Below are positions 43,362 to 52,005 of a stretch of 64,000 bases of DNA, in pieces. Location: the NCBI GenBank assembly GCA_947258975.1, contig CAMYKK010000047.1, forward strand, positions 1 through 64,000, given 5' to 3'. Made by a program: the position numbers and the translations under genes. The stretch's first letter is position 1. Every line of letters begins with the position of its first letter. The DNA is from an uncultured Gammaproteobacteria bacterium (GTDB lineage: Bacteria > Pseudomonadota > Gammaproteobacteria > Arenicellales > JAANXG01). The notes below the pieces were generated by a model, which saw only the letters and a list, made by a program, of their open reading frames with translations, did no database searches and was not told the DNA's origin.

Positions 43362-44159
43362 TCAACGCCCCTGGCCGACCAGTATCTTATCCAGACCATA
43401 GAGGCGGTCGAGCAACAGCATAAAAATTACAGTGATAAAGATAATCACCGCCGACAGAGAGGAGATGAGGGGATCAATCGTCTCGGTAATGTGCTGAAAC
43501 ATACGCACCGGCAGGGTCGTCGTGCTGGGTGAGGCAACAAAGATTGTCATCGTCAGTTCATCGAAGCTGGTGATAAAAGCGAGCACCCAGCCACCAGCAA
43601 TGCCGGGAAGGATCAGCGGCAGCGTGATGCGCCGGAACGTCACCCACGATGAGGCACCCAGGGAGATGGCGGCCGTTTCCGCCGACCGGTCCATCCCGGT
43701 TACCGAAGCCAACACCAGACGAAGACTATAGGGCATGATGATGATGACGTGGCACAGAACGAGCCCGATGAAGGTACCGTTCCAGCCGATCGCGGTAAGA
43801 AAGCGGAGAAACGACACACCGAGCACGATATGGGGCACCATCAACGGCGACAGGAAAAATGCGGTCAGCCCTCCACGCCCCGGGAAACGGTATCTGGCCA
43901 CTGCCAGGGAAGCCGGAACCGAGAGACCGAGCGCAATCGTCGCCGACGCCAGCCCAATGTAGATGCTGAGCCAAAAGGCGTCGATGAAATCGGGATTATC
44001 CAAAATGGCACGGAACCACCGCAATGAAAAGCCATCGGTGGGCAGCGACAGATACCCTTTAGACGTAAACGCGACCAGACACACAACCACCAGCGGCGCC
44101 AATATAAAGATGATGAACAGCGTGTGAAAAGCGAGTGCGATCGGCCCGTTCTTAGTCAT
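43362..44159 (-). CDS. Polyamine/opine-type ABC transporter permease (PotC-like)
   Basis: This 265-residue inner-membrane permease has six helices and the EAA-type loop SAETAAISLGASSWVTFRRITLPLILPGIAGG, which contacts the ATPase. Layout and size match PotC of spermidine/putrescine importers. Its stop codon lies at the end of the R2 element. It pairs with the PotB-like gene upstream, overlapping by 4 nt. The substrate class is inferred only from family and neighbours. Confidence 0.9.
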   Translation of the reverse strand: MTKNGPIALAFHTLFIIFILAPLVVVCLVAFTSKGYLSLPTDGFSLRWFRAILDNPDFIDAFWLSIYIGLASATIALGLSVPASLAVARYRFPGRGGLTAFFLSPLMVPHIVLGVSFLRFLTAIGWNGTFIGLVLCHVIIIMPYSLRLVLASVTGMDRSAETAAISLGASSWVTFRRITLPLILPGIAGGWVLAFITSFDELTMTIFVASPSTTTLPVRMFQHITETIDPLISSLSAVIIFITVIFMLLLDRLYGLDKILVGQGR

Positions 44160-45028
44160 TGGAATGCCTGCGCGTATTTCTTTTCAATCACTTTGTTGTA
44201 GGTGGCGATAATGATCACATTCGCAATCAGCAACAGCACCGCAATGGCTGCACCGAGCGGCCAGTTCAATGTATTGAGGTACTCATCGTAGGCGGTGGTC
44301 GCGACCACCTTGATGCGCCGGCCACCCAGAATGGCGGGGGTTGCGAACGCGCTTGCCGTCAGGGCAAAAACAATCAAGCACCCCGACAAGATACCCGGCA
44401 TGACCTGGGGCACCACGATGCGTCGTAACACCGTGAACTGGGATGCACCCAACGACAGACCGGCCTGCTCTACGGCCGGATCCAGCTTCTGTAATGACGC
44501 CCACACCGACAGTACCATGAACGGGATCAGCACATGCACCAGCGCGATAATGACGCCGGTGGTGGTAAATATCAGATGAATCGGCTCGTCGATGAGCCCG
44601 GCGCCCAGCAAGGCCTCGTTCAACACCCCGCTGTCTCCGATCAAAAGCGCCCAACCCAGGGTGCGCACGACCACCGAGATCAACAACGGTCCGAGGATCG
44701 CCAGCATGAACAGGGACTTCCACGGGTTGCGCATGCGGTGCAGGATATAGGCCTCCGGCGTCCCGAGTAGCGCACAAAGCAGGGTCACGGCGAGGGAGAT
44801 ACCGAACGTCCGCAGGAAGACTTCGTGGAAGTACTCGTCGGTAACGACCTCCAGATAATTGCCGAAACCAAACCCCGGCAGGATCCCTTTGTAGAAGTCG
44901 AAGCTGTTAAAGCTCAGCATCAGCGTCATCACCAGCGGCGCCATGAACAACCCCAGGTACAGCAGTAACGCTGGGGCGCTGAGTAGATACGGAGGAAGGA
45001 TACGGCTGCGGGCAGTATCCTCAGCCAT
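44156..45028 (-). CDS. Polyamine/opine-type ABC transporter permease (PotB-like)
   Basis: This protein of about 290 residues has six membrane helices and the permease loop AVEQAGLSLGASQFTVLRRIVVPQVMPGILSG. ATG 45028 (MAEDTARSRILPP) was chosen since it lies inside the last codons of the ATPase gene with GGAGAG upstream. The frame to 45091 is entirely within that gene. It overlaps the PotC-like gene at its end, giving coupled synthesis of both channel halves. Confidence 0.9.
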   Translation of the reverse strand: MAEDTARSRILPPYLLSAPALLLYLGLFMAPLVMTLMLSFNSFDFYKGILPGFGFGNYLEVVTDEYFHEVFLRTFGISLAVTLLCALLGTPEAYILHRMRNPWKSLFMLAILGPLLISVVVRTLGWALLIGDSGVLNEALLGAGLIDEPIHLIFTTTGVIIALVHVLIPFMVLSVWASLQKLDPAVEQAGLSLGASQFTVLRRIVVPQVMPGILSGCLIVFALTASAFATPAILGGRRIKVVATTAYDEYLNTLNWPLGAAIAVLLLIANVIIIATYNKVIEKKYAQAFQ

Positions 45029-46088
45029 CGCTCGACTCTCCTGCCAGCACCCTGATTCCGTCCATCGACCAGGATACACCGACCTCCTCACCCTCCCTTG
45101 CGCTTTCCTGCCCGGTGTTTTGCTGCGTCACCAGTAACTGCCCGATTGGGCTCTGGACCTGATACACCCAGTGGTTACCAAGGAAAATTCTTGTTTCCAC
45201 TTGACCTTTCAGCTTACCGTCTTTCGGGGCGGTCAGATGCAGTTTTTCAGGTCTAACCGATACGTTTACGATTTCGTCGAGCGCGACATTTCCATCTAGC
45301 GCTTCCAGTTCCACTTCTCCAACTCGCACTTTAATACCATCTCCATCGCGGGCCGTGACCTTGCCTTCAAGCAGATTACTCTTGCCGAGAAAATTGGAGA
45401 CAAAGAGATCTTCTGGATACTCGTACGCGTCGTACGGGGCTCCGACTTGCGCCAAACGCCCCTCGTTCATGACCGCCACACGGTCGCTCATAGACATCGC
45501 TTCCGACTGGTCGTGGGTCACCAGGATCGTGGTCGTCCCCACCTTCTGCTGGATGGACCGCAATTCGATCTGCATGTCCTCGCGAATCTTGGCGTCCAGC
45601 GCGGACAACGGCTCATCGAGCAGCAGCACCTCGGGCTGAATGACCAGGGCGCGGGCCAGCGCAACGCGTTGCCGCTGCCCGCCCGAGAGTTCGCGCGGAA
45701 AACGATGTGCAAAATCCTGCAGGTGGACCAACTCCAATGTCTCCGTGACCCGCCGCTTGCGCTCCTCCTTGGATACCTTGCGCATCTCCAACCCGAAACT
45801 CACGTTGCCGGCCACCGGCATGTGCGGGAACAACGCGTAACTTTGAAATACGATGCCGATGCCCCGCTGACTCGCCTTGACGGCTGTCATGTCCTTGCCG
45901 TCGATGACCACCCGGCCCTGCGTCGGCTCTTCGAAGCCGGCGATCATCTGCAAGGTGGTCGTCTTGCCGCACCCGGAAGGGCCGAGTAACGACACAAATT
46001 CTCCCTTCTCTACACTCAGCTCGACATTATCGACGGCGGTAAAATCTCCGTAACGCTTTACCAGGCCTTCGAGACGTAGGAATGACAT
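45021..46088 (-). CDS. Polyamine-type ABC transporter ATPase (PotA-like)
   Basis: This 355-residue ATPase carries LLGPSGCGKTTTLQMIAGFEEP (Walker A), LSGGQRQRVALARAL (signature), LLLDEPLSALDAK (Walker B) and TILVTHDQSEAMSMSD. The C-terminal TOBE domain (SVRPEKLHLTAPKDGK) is typical of PotA/CysA-type importers. AGGAGG lies just upstream of the start. It powers the importer made of the two permeases and the binding protein encoded directly before it. Confidence 0.93.
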   Translation of the reverse strand: MSFLRLEGLVKRYGDFTAVDNVELSVEKGEFVSLLGPSGCGKTTTLQMIAGFEEPTQGRVVIDGKDMTAVKASQRGIGIVFQSYALFPHMPVAGNVSFGLEMRKVSKEERKRRVTETLELVHLQDFAHRFPRELSGGQRQRVALARALVIQPEVLLLDEPLSALDAKIREDMQIELRSIQQKVGTTTILVTHDQSEAMSMSDRVAVMNEGRLAQVGAPYDAYEYPEDLFVSNFLGKSNLLEGKVTARDGDGIKVRVGEVELEALDGNVALDEIVNVSVRPEKLHLTAPKDGKLKGQVETRIFLGNHWVYQVQSPIGQLLVTQQNTGQESAREGEEVGVSWSMDGIRVLAGESSDG

Positions 46089-46155
46089 GGTTGACCTCCT
46101 GAAACCGGAGCAACCAAGCGGGGCGCGACGATTTCACGCCCCGCCTGATGCGCGC

Positions 46156-47193
46156 TTATCGTTCGACCTTGCGGGTCCAACGCTTGGTCCAGTCGGACCG
46201 GCTTGGGTTGATGGCGTTCCAGTCTACGGCGATGAGGTTGTTGATTTTCTGTGGCCCGTACGGAAGTTTCTCACCCAGTTCCTTGCCGAGAACGACCTTC
46301 TTGTTGGTGGGTCCCCAGCCCTTTACCTCAGCGATTTGTGTCTGCACGTCTGCTGACAACATATACTGGATGAGTTTTTGCGCCAGATCCGGCACATCGC
46401 TGCCAACCACCGGACACGTCCCGATCATCAGGGCGATGCCGCCTTCTTTTGGATAGACGAACTCAACCGGGAAACCGGTGTCGGCCAGTGACTTCACGCG
46501 TCCACTACCCCATACGGAGAGCGCAATTTCGTTGCTCTGAAACAGCTCGGACATCTTACCGGAGGACGGTTCATAGGTAAGCACGTTCGGGCCGACCTCT
46601 TCGACAAATGATTTGATGCCCGGGTCGATCGCCTTTTCCCCTCCGCCGCGAAGTCGGGCCATCATAATCAGCGCGTGCAAGCCGTAGGTGTTGGTAATGG
46701 GCGGCACCACGACCTTGCCCTTCAACTTGGAATTGGTAAGTTCTTCCCAGGAGGTTGGCGTGGCCCATCCCTTCTTGGAAAACATGTCCTTGTTGTAGGC
46801 GAGACCAGTGACGACGAACCCGACGCCGACCGCCTTGGTGGTCCCCATCTTCGCGATATCGTAGATGTCAGTGAAGATAGCGGCGTCTTTTATGTCGTCA
46901 CAGAACCCCAACGCCACCGCCTGGTACATCGGACCATCATCCAGAAACACGACATCCAGTTCTTGATTTCCTTTCTGCGCTTGCAGCTTTGCCAGTGTCG
47001 TCGTGGAATTCCCCGGCACGTACACGACCGTGACATTGTTTGCTTTTTCAAACGGCGGAAGGATCTTCTCCTTCATCAGTTTCTCTGTGGAACCGCCGTA
47101 AGCACCGAAATAAAGTGTCTGCTGAGCCGTCGAGGCAGCGGACAGGCTAAGACCAATTACAAGGCAGCCGCCAAGCAGCGCGGTCTTTTTCAT
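46156..47193 (-). CDS. ABC transporter periplasmic binding protein (PotD-like)
   Basis: This 345-residue extracellular solute-binding protein of the spermidine/putrescine-type class has a signal peptide (MKKTALLGGCLVIGLSLSAASTA). The mature part begins TLYFGAYGGSTEKLMKEKILPPFEKANNV and has FVVTGLAYNKDMF and LTNSKLKGKVVVPP. It is the first gene of the eight-gene operon and decides substrate choice. AAAGGAG precedes the ATG. Polyamine, opine or amino-acid derivatives are plausible ligands. Confidence 0.9.
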   Translation of the reverse strand: MKKTALLGGCLVIGLSLSAASTAQQTLYFGAYGGSTEKLMKEKILPPFEKANNVTVVYVPGNSTTTLAKLQAQKGNQELDVVFLDDGPMYQAVALGFCDDIKDAAIFTDIYDIAKMGTTKAVGVGFVVTGLAYNKDMFSKKGWATPTSWEELTNSKLKGKVVVPPITNTYGLHALIMMARLRGGGEKAIDPGIKSFVEEVGPNVLTYEPSSGKMSELFQSNEIALSVWGSGRVKSLADTGFPVEFVYPKEGGIALMIGTCPVVGSDVPDLAQKLIQYMLSADVQTQIAEVKGWGPTNKKVVLGKELGEKLPYGPQKINNLIAVDWNAINPSRSDWTKRWTRKVER

Positions 47194-47574
47194 CAGAATC
47201 TCCTTTGGTTGTTGGATGCGGGTCGCTTTGTTGCTACGACTTTTGTCGAACTTCGGGACGCTAGCATATCAACAATGCGACTTCTAATACTTTTTTGATA
47301 CGCCACGCACGAAAACAATGGAAAATCGGGGTAGTGGGGAAACGCCTCATTTGACGAAACCCAGGTCTTCAAATTCCGAATGCAACCGGGACAATTGTCT
47401 CTATGTGCGGGCGAGCGAACCGAAGCGGTATTCACCATGGACCATGCAGCAACGATTGGCATTGATCTGGCGACGGGATTACGTCCGTTATGTGGTATCG
47501 ATAGTGCACACAAATCTGTTTAATGGGGAGGTAAAACGCGGTCGGATGGGGATCCCTCAATGGGGCGTGCCCCG
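47194..47574. other. Gene-free stretch upstream of the opine-type operon
   Basis: These 381 bp should carry the promoter of the minus-strand operon. I see no convincing regulatory palindrome and no gene. R1 copy e begins at 47575. Confidence 0.45.
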
Positions 47575-47735
47575 AATGGCATTTACTTAAGCCTTACAGA
47601 GGCAAAAAGGTGCTGAATTGAGGGAGAATTTCCGGAACCGTCGCCAGCAAGGATGCTGGCGCCGAGCCTACAGGGAGGTATTGACGGCGTGTCCCGGGAA
47701 TGGTCACTCGGTTCAGCGTGTCGTGATCCCTTAAG
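47575..47735. repeat. R1 MITE-like element, copy e
   Basis: The left end AATGGCATTTACTTAAG is intact. The right side stops at GATCCCTTAAG and lacks the outer GTAAGTGCCATT. The element sits in the 3' end of the fusion gene on the minus strand and is translated in frame as its last about 50 residues. Confidence 0.85.
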
Positions 47736-50438
47736 GTCTCGAGCCAGACGAAAGCCAACGTTGAAGTTCCGATAGTCGGGCGCGCCCCGGCCGCGGTTCG
47801 CCACGCGCACGTAATTTGGATAATCGTCCCAGGAGCCCCCGCGGCGCATGCGCCGGCTGCAGTTACCGCTGCCGACCCGCAACCACCCTGAAGTTTCAGC
47901 CCGCACACGTTTGTAGTTCGGGCGCCAACAATCCGCCACCCATTCCCAGACATTGCCAATGGTGTCATGCAGGCCAAAACGGTTCGGTTCAAACGAACCG
48001 ACTGGCGCGGTCTGCTTGCCGTCCCATTGGCTGCTACAACCAATACAGTTCGCCCGATTCCTTTCAATGTCGTTTCCCCAGGCGTACTTGTAGTCGCTGC
48101 CGGCGCGCGCCGCGTATTCCCATTCCGCTTCGGTAGGCAGTCGGTAACGCTGGCCGGTCTGCTTCGACAACCAGCCCAGGTAGGCGATCGCATCTCGCCA
48201 AGAAACATTGATCACCGGATTCCGACCCCGACCCCAGCCATTGTCGCCCGGCCGTTTACGCCCCGACGCCTGCGCAAATCGATCATACTCATCGAAGGTG
48301 ACCTCGTAGCGGCCCATCGCAAATGGTTTAGCAAACTTGACCGCGTGCACGGGCTTTTCGTCCTCGTCGCCTCCTCCCTGGAGGCTTCCCATACGGAATG
48401 AGCCGGCGGGAACGATGACCATTTCCGGCCCGTCGCTCCCATCCCCGAGCCGATCCTGGAAGGTGCTGCCTGGTTTTTTCGCGTCCAGCGCCGCGGCACG
48501 CTTCGCCTCTGCAACCGCCCTAAGTGCCGCATCCAGCTCCGCTAGCCGCTTCGTCTCTGCAGTGGCCCTAAGATTCGTGTCCAGATCCGCTTGCGGTTGC
48601 GCTCCCGCAGTGATCCTAAGCTCACCGTTAAGATCCGCTTGGCGTTGGGACTCTGCAGCGACCCTAAGTTCACCATTCAGATCCGCTTGACGTTGCGCCT
48701 GTTGCGCGGCCTCGAGTTCAGCTTCCCGCTTCGCTCGACGCTTTGCCGCTACCGCCGCCTTGAGTTCGGCTTCCACCTCCATACGTCTTGCCTCTGCTTC
48801 AACCACGAGCCGAGCTTGCTCGACTTTGAGTTCAGCGAGGGCCGATCGCTTTGCTTCTGCGTCAGCGAGGAGCCGGGCTTCCTCAGTTTTCTCCGCCGCA
48901 ATCTGGCGCGACTCCTGCAGCTGCTTTGCCATGTGTTCCAACTGGCTGTGTTGATACGCGATGAAACCGCCGCCCAACAGGACGGCCGCAAGTGCCGCTG
49001 CCATACCAATGAATCGCGAAGTCTTGGTAGATGTGGCGGCGGGGACCGTGGGTATCTTGGAGCGGACAGGCACCGGCTTCCTGGCTGGGGCTTGAGGGGC
49101 CAGTTCGGCCTGAACGTTGACTATTATCTCTTCGATTTCTGCTATCTCTGGTGGTCCACGCGGTTCCACTTTGTCGGCAACCGTCCTGAATTCCGCACCG
49201 TCTACATGGCTCGTCAACGGACCCAGAATATGCTCCAACACGATCGGATATTGCCCCGCCCGCAATCCTTTGACGACGCTCAGGGATGTACCGTCACTGG
49301 TGTGCTTTTGCGTAGCAAGATTAACCAGCGGGTAGTCCTGGTAGGGCTTTTTGTGGGCGTCCAGAATCAGCGCGACACGCGGGCGCAGTCTTACGGCCGT
49401 ATTCTGCGCAATCACCACGGCAATTTCCCCGGAACTCAACTCCACCAGCGACCCCGTGGGATGAAGTCCGATCGTGTGGATGAAACGATCAACCAGCGAC
49501 GACTTGAAATGGCGGCCGCGTTGCCTGAACAATGTTTCGATGGCGTCATCCGGGGTCATCGCGACGGCATAGGATTTGGGCTCGGTGGAAGCCTGGTAAG
49601 TGTCCACGATTCCCGCCAGCTGTCCGAACAGCGGAATATTGTCACCCGACAGCCCGGCCAGATAACCACTGCCGTCGTAGCGCTCGTGATGGGTGGCGAC
49701 CATCCACAGCATCTTTTCGTCGGCATCCGATAGTTGCTTGATCAACTGCATTCCCTGCCGAACGTGTGTTTTCATTTTCTCCCATTCATCGTCCGTCAGC
49801 CGCGTCTTTTTATTAAGTAATCCTTCGGGGAGTTTGATATTACCTATGTCAAGGCAGAGTCCGCCGATCGCGAGCAAGTGCAGGTCTTCGTGGCCAAGTC
49901 CCAGCTGTCTGCCAAAGACGGTCAACAATCCGGAAACATTGACGGCATGCCGATAGGTTAATGATGCATAATCTTTGACGCAGCAAAGCCAGATATAGGC
50001 GTCCTGATTGCGCTCGATGCTGTCCACCATCATGCGCACGCGAGGGCTCAGGTCAGCCATGTTCAACGCCTGCCCGCTGTTCACAGCATCCCAAATCTCC
50101 GCAGTCATGTCTGCCATGGCCGCGTGCGCCTTTTCAGCACTCGGTAACTCGTCTTTGAAGGAGGTCCGCGGCTGGTGTGATTTGAGATCGGCCGCACTAA
50201 TAAGATCGTTGATCGAAGACAGCGATATCGGCTTGTTGTGGCGGCTCTGCAGCGTGTATTCCTCGTCCGGAATCATCACATAGGCAAAGCGAGAGCTTTC
50301 TCTGAGCTTCGTTATCTCATCGATGTTCTTGACATAGAACCCCTGGGACAGAAACGGCGTCTCGCGCCAGGGCCTATCCAGCCGCGAGACATACATGCCG
50401 ATCCTAATGTCGGCGGTCGGTATTTTTTTTGCCGTCAT
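47583..50438 (-). CDS. DUF3391 - degenerate HD-GYP - TM - coiled-coil - FGE-sulfatase fusion
   Basis: This protein of about 951 residues begins with a DUF3391-type segment (TADIRIGMYVSRLDRPW). An HD-GYP domain follows at about 140-340, with YRHAVNVSGL and THHERYDGSGYL. Its HD motif reads LCLDIGN, so the metal-binding His is replaced, and catalysis may be lost. Then come a hydrophobic helix (IGMAAALAAVLLGGGFIAY), a long coiled coil with 16-residue repeats, and an FGE-sulfatase (SUMF1-like) domain (MVIVPAGSFRMGS...LPTEAEWEYAARAG...GNVWEWVAD...GFRLARD). The FGE domain is probably periplasmic or outside the c-di-GMP-sensing cytosol. The last about 50 residues derive from R1 copy e. ATG 50438 is preferred over TTG 50447. 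Confidence 0.87.
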   Translation of the reverse strand: MTAKKIPTADIRIGMYVSRLDRPWRETPFLSQGFYVKNIDEITKLRESSRFAYVMIPDEEYTLQSRHNKPISLSSINDLISAADLKSHQPRTSFKDELPSAEKAHAAMADMTAEIWDAVNSGQALNMADLSPRVRMMVDSIERNQDAYIWLCCVKDYASLTYRHAVNVSGLLTVFGRQLGLGHEDLHLLAIGGLCLDIGNIKLPEGLLNKKTRLTDDEWEKMKTHVRQGMQLIKQLSDADEKMLWMVATHHERYDGSGYLAGLSGDNIPLFGQLAGIVDTYQASTEPKSYAVAMTPDDAIETLFRQRGRHFKSSLVDRFIHTIGLHPTGSLVELSSGEIAVVIAQNTAVRLRPRVALILDAHKKPYQDYPLVNLATQKHTSDGTSLSVVKGLRAGQYPIVLEHILGPLTSHVDGAEFRTVADKVEPRGPPEIAEIEEIIVNVQAELAPQAPARKPVPVRSKIPTVPAATSTKTSRFIGMAAALAAVLLGGGFIAYQHSQLEHMAKQLQESRQIAAEKTEEARLLADAEAKRSALAELKVEQARLVVEAEARRMEVEAELKAAVAAKRRAKREAELEAAQQAQRQADLNGELRVAAESQRQADLNGELRITAGAQPQADLDTNLRATAETKRLAELDAALRAVAEAKRAAALDAKKPGSTFQDRLGDGSDGPEMVIVPAGSFRMGSLQGGGDEDEKPVHAVKFAKPFAMGRYEVTFDEYDRFAQASGRKRPGDNGWGRGRNPVINVSWRDAIAYLGWLSKQTGQRYRLPTEAEWEYAARAGSDYKYAWGNDIERNRANCIGCSSQWDGKQTAPVGSFEPNRFGLHDTIGNVWEWVADCWRPNYKRVRAETSGWLRVGSGNCSRRMRRGGSWDDYPNYVRVANRGRGAPDYRNFNVGFRLARDLKGSRHAEPSDHSRDTPSIPPCRLGASILAGDGSGNSPSIQHLFASVRLK
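48485..48715. repeat. 48-bp tandem repeat in the coiled-coil region
   Basis: About five 48-bp units begin at roughly 48487, 48535, 48583, 48631 and 48679, each with an AGATCCGCTT-like core. They encode 16-residue helical repeats of the type QRQADLNGELRVAAES. The middle units are most alike, so the array has probably expanded recently. Confidence 0.7.
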
Positions 50439-50550
50439 GCCGTCCAAATATGCTATTCCCCATAATATACATAGACTTAATCAGCTGAAGTTTCCAATCG
50501 GATATATCGTCAAATTGACATAAATAGGCAGTAATCAGGGGACAGCCCCG

Positions 50551-50722
50551 AATGGCACACTCTTCAGGGGTCACGACACGCTGAACCGCGTGACAATGCC
50601 CGGGACACGCCGTCAATACCTCCCTTGAGGCTCGGCGCCCGCATCCTTGCTGGCGACGGTTCCGGAAATTCTCCCTCAATTCAGCACTTTTTAGCCTCTG
50701 TAAGGCTCAAGTAAGTGCCATT
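50551..50722. repeat. R1 MITE-like element, copy f (reverse orientation)
   Basis: A full-length copy of 172 bp, with a degraded left end (AATGGCACACTCTTCAG) and an intact right end (CTCAAGTAAGTGCCATT). GGGTCTGACCCCC follows outside the right end, as in copy d. Confidence 0.83.
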
Positions 50723-50837
50723 CGGGTCTGACCCCCGTTAGTTGCAGCCTCCCCTGATGTGCGGGGACAAGGTCACCATCATCGCGGCATGATGCCGCGC
50801 CCACAGGTGCTGCAGATGCGGTTACGCTAGACCGGCG

Positions 50838-51173
50838 CTACATGTTGCTCAGATACGATGTCGCCTCTTCACCGGGATTGGGGAGCCCGGCCACCCGCCA
50901 GGCGTTCAGGCAATAACCAAACAGTTCATTCACCAATTTCCGTTTGATCCCCGCGTCTTGGCAGACTCTGTGCATCGCCGGGGGGGCGTCAAAGCGCGCA
51001 TAGTGCTCTCGCAAGGTATGAATGATTCGCCAGTGCGTGTCAGTCAAAGTGCCAATCCCGATATCACTGGCAATCACTTGTGCAAGTTGCTCGGACCAGG
51101 TCTGTGCGTCTTTGAGTAATCCGTACTCATCGAACTGAGTCGTGTCGATAGTCTCTGATACTGCCAGGTTCAT
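50838..51173 (-). CDS. DsrC/TusE family protein lacking the C-terminal cysteine
   Basis: This 111-residue protein matches the DsrC/TusE/RspA fold: FDEYGLLKDAQTWSEQLAQ, LTDTHWRIIHTLREHYARFDAPPAMHRVC and an end LNAWRVAGLPNPGEEATSYLSNM. DsrC and TusE carry a conserved cysteine at the penultimate position that moves sulfur. Here the tail has none, so sulfur transfer by the usual route is unlikely and a regulatory, RspA-like role is possible. ATG 51173 with GGAGG at 51179-51184 was chosen over ATG 51185. It is divergent from the Lrp-type regulator. Confidence 0.85.
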   Translation of the reverse strand: MNLAVSETIDTTQFDEYGLLKDAQTWSEQLAQVIASDIGIGTLTDTHWRIIHTLREHYARFDAPPAMHRVCQDAGIKRKLVNELFGYCLNAWRVAGLPNPGEEATSYLSNM

Positions 51174-51264
51174 TGTCGCCTCCAATCACGTAGTAGATGC
51201 TATCGAGCAGGATATCAAAGTTTTTCTTTAAATCCAGCATCTATGGAATAATAATTCTTTTTTC

Positions 51265-51293
51265 TTGAATTTATGCCGTATATAAGATAAAAA
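51265..51293 (+). promoter_or_regulatory. Possible promoter upstream of the Lrp-type gene
   Basis: TTGAAT (51265-51270) and TAAAAA (51288-51293) are spaced by 17 bp, 37 bp upstream of the start. The surrounding 90 bp are much more AT-rich than the window. AT-rich divergent regions are typical Lrp targets, so self-regulation and control of the DsrC-like gene are possible. Confidence 0.35.
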
Positions 51294-51330
51294 TATATCG
51301 CTCATTCGACCATAAGCGATACGAGATTCT

Positions 51331-51825
51331 ATGGATGCCGTCGACAAAGAAATTTTGCGCCTGTTACAGCGTGACGGGACCCTCACCGTCAAACAGATTG
51401 CGACACACGTACACCTTTCCACGGCCCCGTGCTGGAAGCGCATCCGCCGGCTCGAGGAATCCGGTGTCATTCAGGGCCGGGTCGCGATTCTCGATGCCAA
51501 GAAGGTCAACGCCGATGTCACGGTGTTCGTGAACATCAAGATCGATAAACACAGTAAGACGTGGATCGATCAATTCGCGCCCGCCGTCAGCGAGCTACCC
51601 GAAGTACTGGAAATCTATCGTATGAGCGGTGAAGTCGACTACCTGCTGAAGGTCGCGGTCAGCAGCATCGACGCCTACGACCAGTTTTACAAAAAACTGA
51701 TCAGCCGCGTTGAATTGTCCAACGTGTCTTCCAGTTTCGCCATGGAGCGAATCAAATGCACCACGGCCTTACCGATTAATATCGACGATCACGGCAAGGG
51801 TCGAACACGATTCGCCGAAAGTTAG
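51331..51825 (+). CDS. Lrp/AsnC family transcriptional regulator
   Basis: This 164-residue regulator has an N-terminal helix-turn-helix (MDAVDKEILRLLQRDGTLTVKQIATHVHLSTAPCWKRIRRLEESGVI). The C-terminal ligand-binding RAM domain includes VFVNIKIDKHSKTWIDQF, ELPEVLEIYRMSGEVDYLLKVAV and the FYKKLISRVELSNVSSSFAME end. Such proteins sense amino acids. It is divergent from the DsrC-like gene over a 157-bp AT-rich spacer, so the two may be linked. Confidence 0.92.
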   Translation: MDAVDKEILRLLQRDGTLTVKQIATHVHLSTAPCWKRIRRLEESGVIQGRVAILDAKKVNADVTVFVNIKIDKHSKTWIDQFAPAVSELPEVLEIYRMSGEVDYLLKVAVSSIDAYDQFYKKLISRVELSNVSSSFAMERIKCTTALPINIDDHGKGRTRFAES

Positions 51826-52005
51826 CGTGTGTGTCTTCTGACCCACATTGACGGTTGCCAATTAGTTCCTCGTGAAATTCCTAGGACACTGCTAAGTTTT
51901 TGTTGGGCTTGACGACACGCGCCCGCGGCGGGTCGAGCATTGACAAAGTGCTCTCGCAAGTGGTTCATTATAACCCCACTTCAATAACATCCCGGAGGTG
52001 AGGTC

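Noticed and set aside
48485-48715. CRISPR-like array
   Set aside because: The repeats are contiguous, translated and without unique spacers. No other spaced direct-repeat array or cas gene was seen in the window.
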